From: an uncultured Alphaproteobacteria bacterium
Lineage (GTDB): Bacteria; Pseudomonadota; Alphaproteobacteria; UBA8366; GCA-2717185
Length of the DNA: 64,000 nucleotides
Reading direction: 5' to 3'
Assembly: GCA_943788635.1 (NCBI GenBank)
Contig: CALSRA010000027.1
Span: forward strand, 186,001 to 250,000
Part shown: in pieces, positions 9,007-17,121 of the stretch
How the letters are laid out: every line of letters starts with the position of its first letter
Position numbering within the stretch: the first letter of the stretch is position 1
Made by a program: the position numbers and the translations under genes
Notes under the pieces: generated by a model
Databases searched by the model: none
Seen by the model: only the letters and a program-made list of their open reading frames with translations
Told to the model about the DNA's origin: nothing

Positions 9007-10443
9007 ATGGCCTTGCCAGTTGACCGCACCAAAATCCTTCTCGCGCTGGTCGTTTATCTGGGCGTGGCGGTTCTGGCGCGTGTTTTCGCGGTGGAGAATG
9101 CGGCCTGGATCGTCAGCGCTGATATGAGCGCCTATATCCAGCACGCCCTGGGCCTGCTGAACGAGGGGCGTTTCGCGGTGCCGGGCGCGGATCACCTGTC
9201 GACCTTTCACACACCGCTCTATCCGTTGCTGATTGCGGCCAATATGTGGGTGTTCGGCGAAGATGCCGGTCCCTATGCGATGATCTACCAGCAGATTGTG
9301 CTGCTGTTCCTGACCGGGCTGGTCGTGGCGGGCATTGTCGCGCGAACGCATCCGCGCCTGGCCTTTCCGGCGCTGCTGTTGATGATTTTCAATCCGAACA
9401 GTTTCGCTGCCGCGCATGGCACCCAGACCGAAACCGTCTTTACCTTTCTGATGGCCGTGTCGCTTTTCCTGTTTCTGCGATACACCGACAGTAGGCGATT
9501 CCGGCTGTTGCCGGTGATCGGGCTGGTGATCGCCGCCGCGGCCTATTGCCGGCCGGCGGGGCTTTACCTGGGGCTGATGATTCCGTTTGGCGCGGCACTT
9601 TACGCCACAGCCGGTTGCCGGTCGTTCGGCGAGGGCGCGCGTCAGGCATCGCGGCAATTCGCGCGGGCGCTGATCGTTGTTGTCGTCGCGGTCGTTGCGC
9701 TGGCGCCGTGGTATGCGCGGAATCATGACGTGGTCGGGAAATATGTCTTCAGCACCAATCTGGGCCTGTATCTGCGCGACAACGTTATCTATGTCTATAC
9801 CAAGACCACGGGCGAGACCGCGCAGGCAATGGCCGCGCATTTCGACGAACGCTTCGACGCCTGGCTGGTGGGCGAGTCAATCAAGCCGCGCAACCGGATG
9901 AACCTTGGCGAAGAAAGCGGCACGATGGTGCGGTTTTCGCTGGGGGAGCTGGCCGACCAGCCTCTGTCCTCCATCGCGCGCACTGCAGTGCAAAGTGTCC
10001 TGTTCCTGTACGGTACCGGCGGCACCGGTACATTGCGGGACTTGTGGGGCCTGGAAGCACAGGGCGTTCACGCGATTGAGCATTTCGAGGGTGACGGCAG
10101 CATGTTCGGGTCGGCCTGGCAGTTCCTGCAGCGGATCTCACCGGGTTATGCGGTACTCGTCTTTGCGGGACTGGCGTTTGCCTTCATCCTGCGGGTCCTC
10201 GGCCTTGCCGGGCTCGTGGCGATTGCCAGAAGCCCGCACTGGCGTGATGTTCTTCTGTATGCCGGGGTGCTGACGTTCTTTTCCACTTTGTATCTGTTTC
10301 TTGGGCAGCCGCGGTTCCGGCTGCCGATGGAACCCGTGCTGGTCATCATCGCGCTATGGGGCTGGGATGCGCTGTTCGGCGGTCGGGAAGCCGTTGGGCG
10401 GAAGCGGTATCCCGCGGGCGACCGCGCTTCGCCGGATTCGTGA
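9007..10443 (+). CDS. GT39 / ArnT-like membrane glycosyltransferase
   Basis: This 478-residue integral membrane protein resembles polyprenyl-phosphate-sugar-dependent glycosyltransferases (GT39/ArnT type). After the first helix (ILLALVVYLGVAVLARVFAV) comes an acidic loop with SADMSAYIQHALGLLNEGRF, where the D of the family's catalytic loop should lie. HTPLYPLLIAANMWVFGEDA follows, then about ten further hydrophobic segments. A longer reading from 8851 would run through the tRNA gene and is false; GGGAG lies just before the ATG at 9007. Acceptor and sugar are unknown. It may glycosylate lipid A, polysaccharide or protein. Confidence 0.8.
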   Translation: MALPVDRTKILLALVVYLGVAVLARVFAVENAAWIVSADMSAYIQHALGLLNEGRFAVPGADHLSTFHTPLYPLLIAANMWVFGEDAGPYAMIYQQIVLLFLTGLVVAGIVARTHPRLAFPALLLMIFNPNSFAAAHGTQTETVFTFLMAVSLFLFLRYTDSRRFRLLPVIGLVIAAAAYCRPAGLYLGLMIPFGAALYATAGCRSFGEGARQASRQFARALIVVVVAVVALAPWYARNHDVVGKYVFSTNLGLYLRDNVIYVYTKTTGETAQAMAAHFDERFDAWLVGESIKPRNRMNLGEESGTMVRFSLGELADQPLSSIARTAVQSVLFLYGTGGTGTLRDLWGLEAQGVHAIEHFEGDGSMFGSAWQFLQRISPGYAVLVFAGLAFAFILRVLGLAGLVAIARSPHWRDVLLYAGVLTFFSTLYLFLGQPRFRLPMEPVLVIIALWGWDALFGGREAVGRKRYPAGDRASPDS

Positions 10444-10482
10444 AGCGGCGCAAATATTTTTCCAACAATTGGCGTGGCACCA

Positions 10483-10511
10483 TTGACGCCGGGCGCGTCG
10501 TGTCACAAATA
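10483..10511 (+). promoter_or_regulatory. Candidate sigma-70 promoter for sodB
   Basis: TTGACG at 10483-10488 and CAAATA at 10506-10511 are separated by 17 bases, about 120 bases before the sodB start. The -35 box is good and the -10 box is weak. The 188 bases between the glycosyltransferase and sodB hold no gene. Confidence 0.35.
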
Positions 10512-10631
10512 GCAATACGGAACATTCACTTGCCAGAAGGCAGGTTCGCCTGTTACCGCGTGGCGGCTTCTGTTGACGGCTATTCCAAAAATTCGAAAAC
10601 CGGCTGACTCACATTAAGAGGAGAGATCGAT

Positions 10632-11255
10632 ATGTCCTTTGAACTTCCCCCCCTGCCATATGCCATGGACGCGCTGGCACCCCACATGTCCGAAAACACG
10701 CTGAGCTTCCATTATGGCAAGCATCACAATGGATATGTCGTCAAGCTCAACACACTGGTGCCCGGCACCAAGTATGAAGGCATGAGCCTGATGGATGTCA
10801 TCGCGGAAAGCAGCAAGGTTGCTGCCGACAAGGGCATCTTCAACAACTCCGCTCAGATATGGAATCATTCGTTCTTCTGGGCCGGCATGTCGGCTGCTGC
10901 CTCTGCCCCGTCGGGCCGTCTGGCGGAACTGATCGACAGCAGCTTCGGTTCCATGGCCGATTTCAAGGCGAAGTTCCTGGATGTTTCCGCGAACCATTTC
11001 GGCAGCGGCTATTCCTGGCTGACCTTCGAAGGCGGCAAGCTGGTCCTGTCCAGCCTGGGCAATGCCGAAACCCCGATTTCGTCCGGCGGCAAGCCGCTGC
11101 TGAACTGCGATGTCTGGGAACACGCCTATTACCTGGACTTCCAGAACCTGCGTCCGAAGTTCCTGGAAACCTTCTTCGACACGCTGGTCGACTGGGATGT
11201 GGTTGCATCCCGTCTGGCTGCGATCGAAAAGGACGGTTCGGTCGCAGTTTACTAA
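10632..11255 (+). CDS. sodB: Superoxide dismutase, Fe/Mn family
   Basis: This 207-residue cytoplasmic enzyme dismutates superoxide. Metal ligands fit His27 (in LSFHYGKHH), the His of IWNHSFFW near residue 79, and the Asp and His of DVWEHAYYLDFQN near 164-168. FNNSAQIWNHSFFW and the Gln-rich active-site pattern favour the iron form, though Fe and Mn members cannot be separated with certainty by eye. The N-terminal ELPPLPYAMDALAPHMS is typical of proteobacterial SodB. A strong AGGAGAG site precedes the ATG. The 3' end is followed immediately by two palindromic repeats and then a terminator. Confidence 0.96.
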   Translation: MSFELPPLPYAMDALAPHMSENTLSFHYGKHHNGYVVKLNTLVPGTKYEGMSLMDVIAESSKVAADKGIFNNSAQIWNHSFFWAGMSAAASAPSGRLAELIDSSFGSMADFKAKFLDVSANHFGSGYSWLTFEGGKLVLSSLGNAETPISSGGKPLLNCDVWEHAYYLDFQNLRPKFLETFFDTLVDWDVVASRLAAIEKDGSVAVY

Positions 11256-11257
11256 AA

Positions 11258-11300
11258 GCAAACCCCGAGCAGATCGGATCGATCTGTGACGACGGTTTGC
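11258..11300. repeat. Palindromic repeat, copy B (downstream of sodB)
   Basis: This 43-bp palindrome begins 2 bases after the sodB stop. Outer arms are GCAAACC / GGTTTGC and the inner stem is AGATCG / CGATCT. It is the same family as the element after argG (2727-2767). Confidence 0.8.
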
Positions 11301-11313
11301 GAAAACGATCCAG

Positions 11314-11356
11314 GCAAACCCCGAGCAGATCGGATCGATCTGCGACGACGGTTTGT
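11314..11356. repeat. Palindromic repeat, copy C (tandem with copy B)
   Basis: This second tandem copy is 43 bp and differs from copy B at two visible positions (CTGCGACG for CTGTGACG, and the last base). The spacer between the copies is 13 bases. Confidence 0.8.
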
Positions 11357-11364
11357 GGAAATAG

Positions 11365-11395
11365 AAAAGGGCGTTGGCATTGCCGGCGCCCTTTT
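11365..11395. terminator. Bidirectional intrinsic terminator, sodB / cupin
   Basis: AAAAGGGCG and CGCCCTTTTT flank a short loop containing a second small GGCATTGCC stem. With A and T runs on the two sides it can serve sodB on the plus strand and the convergent cupin gene on the minus strand. Confidence 0.8.
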
Positions 11396-11408
11396 TGCGT
11401 TCCGCCGG

Positions 11409-11900
11409 TCAGGCGTCGACCTTGCCGCCGGCGGCAAGGATTTCCGCGACCAGCTTCGGGTCCCAGTGGCTCTTGGCGGTGCCGCCACCGGCATTGATGG
11501 CCAGCAGCCAGGCGGTCTCCTCGCCGATATTCTCCGCCCCGTGCATCACGTCGGGCGGGACCGAGATCACGTCCCAGGCCGACAGTTCGACGGATTTTTC
11601 GGTTTCGTCGCGCATCGTAACCCGCCAGCGGCCCGACATCGGGATGAACACCTCGGCGTTGGAATGGGCATGGCTGCCGATGCCCTTGCCCGGTTCGCAG
11701 GATATATAGACGACGGAAAAATCCTTCACGTCGCCGGGACCCTTGCCCGCTGCGGTCTTTTCCGCCGGCCGACCGACCACCGAATAGCGGTGCCGCGCAA
11801 AACGCTCCAGCGCCATGTCGGCGGGCTGGAAAGGTGATTCCATCTTGTCCAGTTCGTTGAAGCGGATGACCTGGTTTTCCGGGTCGATATCGGTTGGCAT
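11409..11900 (-). CDS. Cupin-domain protein
   Basis: This 163-residue single-domain cupin starts at the ATG at 11900, which follows an AGGAGAG site at good spacing; the frame is open to 11939. The first cupin motif is GIGSHAHSNAEVFIPMSGRW (His, His and Glu metal ligands) at about residues 82-101. The second is SVPPDVMHGAENIGEE with the last His near residue 128. ETAWLLAINAGGG closes the barrel. A mononuclear metal site is expected but the reaction is unknown. It is convergent with sodB and divergent from the next cupin gene. Confidence 0.85.
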   Translation of the reverse strand: MPTDIDPENQVIRFNELDKMESPFQPADMALERFARHRYSVVGRPAEKTAAGKGPGDVKDFSVVYISCEPGKGIGSHAHSNAEVFIPMSGRWRVTMRDETEKSVELSAWDVISVPPDVMHGAENIGEETAWLLAINAGGGTAKSHWDPKLVAEILAAGGKVDA

Positions 11901-12003
11901 CTGACTCTCCTGTTCCCGTTTTCCGTGCCACGATGACACGCGTGGTTCGATTGCGCTACTGTTGCGCGTAACGGCTGATCACATCACTGGAGGGAGATTG
12001 AAA

Positions 12004-12420
12004 ATGCAGGTTTACAGGGCAAATTCACGCCAAACCAAGCAGGCCTCGGCGGATAATTTTACCGGCGTCGTGTTGCAGGATCCGGTTATTGTCGGCACAG
12101 CGCCGTCCCGCATGCGGGCGACCAATGTGCACTTTACCCCGGGCGCGCGTACCGCATGGCATGCGCATCCGGTCGGGCAGACACTGTATGTCGTGTCCGG
12201 CGTCGGCCGGGTGCAGCTTGAAGGGGAACAGGTGCAGGAACTGCATCCCGGCGATACCGCCGTGATCCCGCCGAACACCCGCCACTGGCACGGTTCCGCC
12301 GGCGACCGGCTGTTCACCCATCTGGCGATGTCCGAAATCGACGATCAGGGCAACGGCACCCAATGGTTCGAGCATGTCAGCGACGAAGATTACAGCGCGA
12401 CACCGGCGCCGGTGGAATAG
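12004..12420 (+). CDS. Cupin protein, similar to cupin-type (R)-mandelonitrile lyases
   Basis: This 138-residue cupin has the motif FTPGARTAWHAHPVGQTLYV at about residues 44-63 (two His and a Gln as metal ligands) and PNTRHWHGSAGDRLFTHLAM near residue 90. GARTAWHxHPxGQTLxV and HWHGA-like blocks are shared by bacterial manganese cupin hydroxynitrile lyases and by a large set of uncharacterised quercetinase-like cupins, so the lyase name marks similarity, not proven activity. GGAGGGAG lies just before the ATG at 12004; a start at 11962 is less likely. The TauD-like gene follows 59 bases later. Confidence 0.8.
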   Translation: MQVYRANSRQTKQASADNFTGVVLQDPVIVGTAPSRMRATNVHFTPGARTAWHAHPVGQTLYVVSGVGRVQLEGEQVQELHPGDTAVIPPNTRHWHGSAGDRLFTHLAMSEIDDQGNGTQWFEHVSDEDYSATPAPVE

Positions 12421-12479
12421 GGCGCAGGAAACCGGGCGGGGCTGCGGCGTCGCCCGGCGATTATTCCGGGGGGAAGAAA

Positions 12480-13331
12480 ATGGACCTACAGGTAAACCGG
12501 CTGTCGGATGTGCTGAGCGCGGAAGTCATCGGCGCGGATCTGTCGCGGCAGGATGACGACGCACAGGCCGCGGCCTTGCACCGGGCGCTGCTGGACAACG
12601 GCATCATTGTCATCCGCAACCAGCACATCTCGCCGGATGACCATATCGCGTTTTCCAAACGCTTCGGTGAGCTGTCGGTCCATGTGCTGACCGATTTCCA
12701 GCTTCCGGGATACCCGCAGATCACCTGCATTTCCAACAAGCGGGAAAACGGCAAGGCCATCGGCATCGCCGATGCGGGGCGGCACTGGCATTCCGATCAG
12801 GCCTATGAACACATCCCGGCGATGGGCTCGCTTTTGCATGCGCAGGAAATTCCGCCCGAAGGCGGCGATACGCTGTTCTGCAACATGTATGCGGTGCTGG
12901 AGGCGATGCCGGAATCGCTGCGGTCCCGGATCGAAGGCAAATACGCGGTCTTCAACTATCAGCGCGAATACAACCGCCTCAAATCCGGGAATGCCGACCG
13001 CAAACCGCTGACCCCGGAGCAGATCGCCCGCACCACGGGCGCGACCCACCCCATTATCCGAACCCATCCGGAAACCGGGCGCAAGGCGCTGTATGTCTCC
13101 GAAGGGCATACCGATTACATCAAGGACATGGATGACGAGGAAGGCGAGGCGCTGCTGCAGGAACTGTTCGCCTTCAGCAAGCGCCCCGAATTCATCTACC
13201 GCCATGTCTGGCAGCCACATGACCTGATCTTCTGGGACAACCGCTGCACCATGCATAACGCGGTGCCCTATAATCCGGAATACACCCGGCATATGTACCG
13301 CACGACGATCATCGGCGACGTACCGGTCTAG
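12480..13331 (+). CDS. TauD/TfdA-family Fe(II)/2-oxoglutarate dioxygenase
   Basis: This 283-residue oxygenase of the TauD/TfdA family couples 2-oxoglutarate decarboxylation to substrate hydroxylation. The metal facial triad is the HSD of AGRHWHSDQAYEHIPAMGSL near residue 103 and the distal His of CTMHNAVPYNPEYTRHMYRT near 260, where the downstream Arg should bind 2-oxoglutarate. The GEALLQELFAFSKRPEFIYR and HDLIFWDNR segments match taurine and 2,4-D dioxygenase relatives. The start is the ATG at 12480, after GGGGGGAAG. The substrate is not evident. It probably forms an operon with the cupin gene upstream. Confidence 0.9.
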   Translation: MDLQVNRLSDVLSAEVIGADLSRQDDDAQAAALHRALLDNGIIVIRNQHISPDDHIAFSKRFGELSVHVLTDFQLPGYPQITCISNKRENGKAIGIADAGRHWHSDQAYEHIPAMGSLLHAQEIPPEGGDTLFCNMYAVLEAMPESLRSRIEGKYAVFNYQREYNRLKSGNADRKPLTPEQIARTTGATHPIIRTHPETGRKALYVSEGHTDYIKDMDDEEGEALLQELFAFSKRPEFIYRHVWQPHDLIFWDNRCTMHNAVPYNPEYTRHMYRTTIIGDVPV

Positions 13332-13525
13332 CTGGCGAACGCGCCGGGCGGTGTCGGAATATTTTACAATCAGGTTCCGGCAACGATGTTGCCTATCAGG
13401 CAATTGATTTTATTGCATAGTTTTAGGTTCATGTTCGGGCTGTGATGCCGCTTGTGTCGGGATTTTTTACAAACCCGCGATCCGCATCAAAATGCCCGTC
13501 CAGCAAACCAACGGTTTGCGATAAC

Positions 13526-13541
13526 TGGCATTTCAATTGCA
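13526..13541 (+). promoter_or_regulatory. Sigma-54 promoter (-24/-12) for the PEP-CTERM gene
   Basis: TGGCAT-TTCAA-TTGCA matches the RpoN consensus, with the invariant GG (13527-13528) and GC (13539-13540) exactly 10 bases apart. It lies 38 bases before the start codon at 13580. A perfect inverted repeat, GCAAACC-AAC-GGTTTGC (13503-13519), lies 6 bases upstream of the -24 box. Confidence 0.75.
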
Positions 13542-13579
13542 TGTTTTTCGGATGAGGGGCGTTTTTCGGGACGCATGTT

Positions 13580-14140
13580 ATGAAAGTATTGTTTATTCGC
13601 CATGTGGTGGCCGCGGTAGGGATGGCCGTGGCTTTGGCGATGTCCGCTGGAAGTGCCGGCGCTATAACCACACATACCTTTGAAGGCACGGTCATCGGCG
13701 GACCCTTCGCCGGTACAACCGGATCAGGTTCCTTTACCTTTGATGAGACCCTGCTCACGGGGATCGGCGATGAATTCCTTACCCCATTAGACGGGGTTTT
13801 GATGGATTTCACGATATTCGGTCAGGCCTTCGATGAGACCAGCGATATTGATTCACCCGATTTTCCGGAATTGATATTCGAGGATGGCGATATCGTCGCA
13901 TTGGATTTAATTATCGACGAGGACCTTGGTGTCTCAAACCCGGTACCCATCGACGAACCGGGGGTCTTTTCGATCTCGTTCCTCGACCTGACGCCGGTCG
14001 TTGGCGGGGCGTTCGATTTTTCGACCGAGATTTTCATTAACGATTCGTTCGGTGGTCCGCCCGTTCCAGAGCCGGGCGCGATGGCGCTTCTTGGCATCGG
14101 GCTGGTCGGGCTGGGGCTGGCGCGTCGCCGCCGCAGGTAA
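13580..14140 (+). CDS. PEP-CTERM sorting-domain exported protein
   Basis: This 186-residue protein has a signal peptide (about 28 residues, ending SAGSAGA), a beta-rich acidic passenger of about 130 residues (many Asp, Phe and Thr) and a C-terminal sorting tail. The tail has VPEPGAM at about residue 163, a hydrophobic helix (ALLGIGLVGLGLA) and a final RRRRR cluster. PEP-CTERM tails direct proteins to an exosortase (EpsH-like), which removes the tail at the outer face of the inner membrane; such proteins usually serve in extracellular polysaccharide or floc matrices. No exosortase is in this window. The sigma-54 promoter upstream fits the PrsK/PrsR-RpoN control known for these systems. Confidence 0.88.
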   Translation: MKVLFIRHVVAAVGMAVALAMSAGSAGAITTHTFEGTVIGGPFAGTTGSGSFTFDETLLTGIGDEFLTPLDGVLMDFTIFGQAFDETSDIDSPDFPELIFEDGDIVALDLIIDEDLGVSNPVPIDEPGVFSISFLDLTPVVGGAFDFSTEIFINDSFGGPPVPEPGAMALLGIGLVGLGLARRRRR

Positions 14141-14186
14141 CAACGTCATTGCGCGGGGAAGCCCGATGCCCGGCCGTCGGTGCCGG

Positions 14187-14948
14187 TCACATCGCCTTCC
14201 CCGCCGTCCAGCCGCCATCGACCATCAGCGTGGTGCCGGTGCAGAAGCTGGCATCGTCGGAGGCCAGGAACAGGATCGCCTTGGCGATTTCATGCGGTTC
14301 GCCCCAGCGGTGCAGGGCGTGGATCGAGCGGATCTTCTCCGCATATTCCGGTTCCTGGAAATAGCGTTCGGTCATCGGCGTGCGGGTGACGCCAGGGCCG
14401 ACCGCGTTCACGCGGATGCCCTGCGCGCCCAGCTCCATCGCCAGTTCCTTGGTTAGCCCGACGACCGCATGTTTGGACGCGGTATAGGCCGCGCGCTGCG
14501 GCGCCGCCGAAACCCCCAGGGTCGAGGCCAGGTTGACGATGGCGCCGGTGCGTTTCGCCGCGACCAGGTTGCGCGCGAACGCCTGGCAGGACAGGAACAC
14601 CCCGGTCAGGTTCACATCGATGACGCGGTTCCATTCCTCGAAAGGCAGGTCCAGCACCGGCACGATCTCCCGCACCCCGGCATTGGCGACCAGCACGTCC
14701 AGCCCGCTGAAGGTCGTATCCGCCTCGGCGATGAAGGCATTGACGGACTCCGGGCTGGTGACATCGACCGCGAAGGCCTGCGCCGTGCCGCCCTCGCCGG
14801 TGACATCGGATACGACCCGTTCCGCCATCGCGATATCCAGATCGCCCGCCGCGACCTTCGCGCCCTCGCGCGCGAAATGCAGGCAGACATCCCGCCCGAT
14901 CCCACCGCCCGCCCCGGTGACGACGACTGTCTTTCCCTGAAACCGCAT
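14187..14948 (-). CDS. SDR-family oxidoreductase
   Basis: This 253-residue classical short-chain dehydrogenase/reductase has the cofactor motif TGAGGGIGRDV at about residues 10-20 and DLDIA at the end of strand 2, where the Asp favours NAD over NADP. VANAGV follows, then the catalytic Ser of LASTLG and the YTASK (Tyr and Lys) motif. The C-terminus ends with FCTGTTLMVDGGWTAGK. A GGGAGGG site places the start at the ATG at 14948; the longer frame to 15083 has no support. The substrate is unknown. It is convergent with the PEP-CTERM gene. Confidence 0.9.
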   Translation of the reverse strand: MRFQGKTVVVTGAGGGIGRDVCLHFAREGAKVAAGDLDIAMAERVVSDVTGEGGTAQAFAVDVTSPESVNAFIAEADTTFSGLDVLVANAGVREIVPVLDLPFEEWNRVIDVNLTGVFLSCQAFARNLVAAKRTGAIVNLASTLGVSAAPQRAAYTASKHAVVGLTKELAMELGAQGIRVNAVGPGVTRTPMTERYFQEPEYAEKIRSIHALHRWGEPHEIAKAILFLASDDASFCTGTTLMVDGGWTAGKAM

Positions 14949-15249
14949 GATGTGTCCCTCCCTGTTTATCCGATGTGGCCACGGTAGCGGGTGACGGGGG
15001 GAAAGGCGATATCCCGCGATATCAGCACGGATAGTGGCGCCCCTTCGCCTGCCATTCCATGTCGAACCGCCACCGGAGCGCATGGCAATTATGACAAATT
15101 CATCGCGCCTTGATTGTAAAGTTCATCAAATTTTAAAGACCGTTTATTATGATTACCGAATTGTTAAACGACTGAAACCCAGAATTTTTATCCGGGTATT
15201 GCCGACCTAATAAGGTTTGAAAGAAAATAATTTTGTGGAGTAATTACTG
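14949..15249. other. Intergenic region, divergent promoters
   Basis: No gene is seen in these 301 bases. The half nearest 15085-15249 is clearly AT-richer than its surroundings and should carry the promoter of the small gene at 15250. I see no convincing operator. Confidence 0.4.
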
Positions 15250-15579
15250 ATGCCAGTAGATCAGATGGGAATGCAGAAACGGTTTCTTCTGGAAATAGAA
15301 CAGGGTATTCGTGAGACCAACCAGAAAATCATTCACGAACGCATCCCGCCGGTAACGGCGGAAAATTTCCTGCCTTTCGCGAATTCGGTGGCCCGCCTGC
15401 GCGCGCGCTATCTTGAAGAGGCCTTCCGGTTTTCAAAAAAGACCGGTGACGACCCGATTGACGACAGCGAAGTGGCGGAACTCCGGCGGCAGCGTGTTAA
15501 CTATGAAGAAGCACGCGATGCCTTCGAAGCGCTGCGGCATGCCATCGATCGCGGCTATGTCGAAATCGACCTCAAATAG
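15250..15579 (+). CDS. Small alpha-helical protein of unknown function
   Basis: I do not recognise this 109-residue soluble protein. It appears almost entirely helical, with the charged segments QKRFLLEIEQGIRETNQKII and LRARYLEEAFRFSKKT, then ELRRQRVNYEEARDAFEALR. There is no signal peptide or membrane segment. A GTGGAG ribosome site precedes the ATG, and coding character is good. The upstream AT-rich region suggests its own promoter. It could be a small regulator or a chaperone-like helical bundle, but nothing decides this. Confidence 0.7.
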   Translation: MPVDQMGMQKRFLLEIEQGIRETNQKIIHERIPPVTAENFLPFANSVARLRARYLEEAFRFSKKTGDDPIDDSEVAELRRQRVNYEEARDAFEALRHAIDRGYVEIDLK

Positions 15580-15909
15580 CGCGGGAACACCGGTACGGAA
15601 CGTTATGGTCCATTGCTGATCGGATATGTTCCGGCTAAGGGGCCGCCGTCCCGGCTTTACCCGTTTACCGCGATTGCTTCGAAAATCCGCCGTCGGCGCT
15701 GGCAGGGTGTGTCCTGTCTGGAAAGGCGCATGACGGATGCCCTGCCGCAGGGCGGCGGATAGCCGTGACCGCGACGTGTGTCAGCCTGCGAGCATGATTG
15801 CGCAGGGCGAGAAACAGACGCGGTTCCCCTCATACGGCACCCGAATGCAATAGCGCCGGGGTTGGCTCCGAATATCGAAAGGAATTTTGATTTTCAGAAG
15901 GGAGGCAAC
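15580..15909. other. Intergenic region without a recognisable gene
   Basis: I find no supported gene in these 330 bases. I looked for a HicA toxin before hicB and found no reading frame with the HicA GSHxxF motif. The only clear site is the GGAGG ribosome site of the hicB-like gene. Confidence 0.5.
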
Positions 15910-16323
15910 ATGTTCAGCTATCCTGTAACTCTGACGCCCGCTGGCGGCATCTTCCTCGTGACGTCGCCCGATTTCCCGGACGTGACCGGGGCTGGCGCAA
16001 GCCGCGAAGAGGCCCTGCGCAGCGCCGAAACGTCATTCTCGGACGCCATCGCCAGGCGAATTGACCGCGGGCTGGGCCTGCCTGTTCCTTCGGCGGACGG
16101 GATCCGGGTATGGTTGCCGACACAGACGGCGCTGAAAGCGCTCGTCTACCAGGCCATGCGCCGCGAGAACGTCTCCCGGTTGGAACTGGCAAGACGGCTT
16201 CAGTGGCAAACCTCGCAGGTCAACAGCCTGCTCGACCTGACCCACGCTTCGCGCATCGATGAATATGATGCGGCGTTTCATGCGCTGGGGCGGCGGATTT
16301 CGGTGGGGACTATTTCGGAGTGA
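15910..16323 (+). CDS. HicB-family protein, orphan antitoxin-like
   Basis: This 137-residue protein has the HicB partial RNase-H-like fold at residues 1-65: YPVTLTPAGGIFLVTSPDFP, then GAGASREEALRSAETSFSDA. A C-terminal helix-turn-helix-like segment (ENVSRLELARRLQWQTSQVN) lies near residue 90. HicB proteins normally neutralise the HicA mRNA interferase and repress their operon. Here no hicA is found on either side, so it is either an orphan regulator or the survivor of a lost toxin pair. GGAGG places the start at the ATG at 15910, not the longer frame from 15778. Confidence 0.82.
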   Translation: MFSYPVTLTPAGGIFLVTSPDFPDVTGAGASREEALRSAETSFSDAIARRIDRGLGLPVPSADGIRVWLPTQTALKALVYQAMRRENVSRLELARRLQWQTSQVNSLLDLTHASRIDEYDAAFHALGRRISVGTISE

Positions 16324-16520
16324 ATTCGGCGGGGCAATCGCCAAGCGCCTGTTTGACTGCCGCCTTGCACAGACCAAGAACCTGGCCTGGCCCACAGTTA
16401 ACGGCTGCGCCGTCTTCCGTGTCGTCGCGGCTTGGCAAGCGACCGATGGTGAACCCCATCGATTCCCTTAAGAGGTATGATAGCCCATAATGAGATAAGG
16501 GCTAAAGGAAGGACCAAGCA

Positions 16521-16964
16521 ATGACCACGACTCACAAAAAATCAGGCCGCTGTCTCTGCGGCGCCGTTCATTTCACTGTCGAGAAAGCGCCCGAGAATAT
16601 CAACGTGTGCCATTGCGAGATGTGCCGGCGCTGGTCGAGCGGGCCGTTTTTTGCGCTGCATGGCGAGGGGCCGGTCACGTTCGAGGGTGATGAATATATC
16701 GAGCGCTACAAATCCTCGGAATGGGCCGAGCGCGGGTTCTGCCGGGTCTGCGGGACCAGCCTGTTTTATCGCATCGTCGAAAGCGACCAGTATATCGTCA
16801 GCGTCGGGGCGCTGGATGACCAGGCCGGGTTTGTCCTCGACAGCGAGATCTTTATCGATGAAAAGCCGCCCTTCTATGCCTTCGCCAACAAGACGGCGAA
16901 AATGACGGGGCCCGAGGTCTTCGCGCTGTTCGCGCCGCCGGATGGGGACGACACGCCGGAATAG
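16521..16964 (+). CDS. GFA-family (glutathione-dependent formaldehyde-activating-like) protein
   Basis: This 147-residue protein of the GFA/CENP-V family has the zinc-binding cysteine sets GRCLCGAVHF, VCHCEMCRRW and GFCRVCGTSLFYR. The fold is a beta-tent holding two zinc ions. The founding enzyme condenses formaldehyde with glutathione, but most members are unassigned and no formaldehyde dehydrogenase is nearby. An AAGGAAGG site precedes the ATG. The gene is convergent, across a repeat-rich 502-base gap, with the amidohydrolase. Confidence 0.88.
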   Translation: MTTTHKKSGRCLCGAVHFTVEKAPENINVCHCEMCRRWSSGPFFALHGEGPVTFEGDEYIERYKSSEWAERGFCRVCGTSLFYRIVESDQYIVSVGALDDQAGFVLDSEIFIDEKPPFYAFANKTAKMTGPEVFALFAPPDGDDTPE

Positions 16965-17121
16965 GGGCACCGCCCGGCGGCTTGCCGGTTGCAATTTTGC
17001 ATAAAATATGCTATTATTCCTTTTTTGGTTTGATGGCGGCGTAGTGCGAATGTCCTGCGGCCGTTCCGTGCCGTCGGGCGTGATCCCGCCGGGGGGATGA
17101 TCTGTGGGCGGCGCGCCGCAT

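Noticed and set aside
12004..12420. A definite hydroxynitrile lyase
   Set aside because: Sequence words match that cupin group, but many unassigned cupins share them, so only similarity is claimed.
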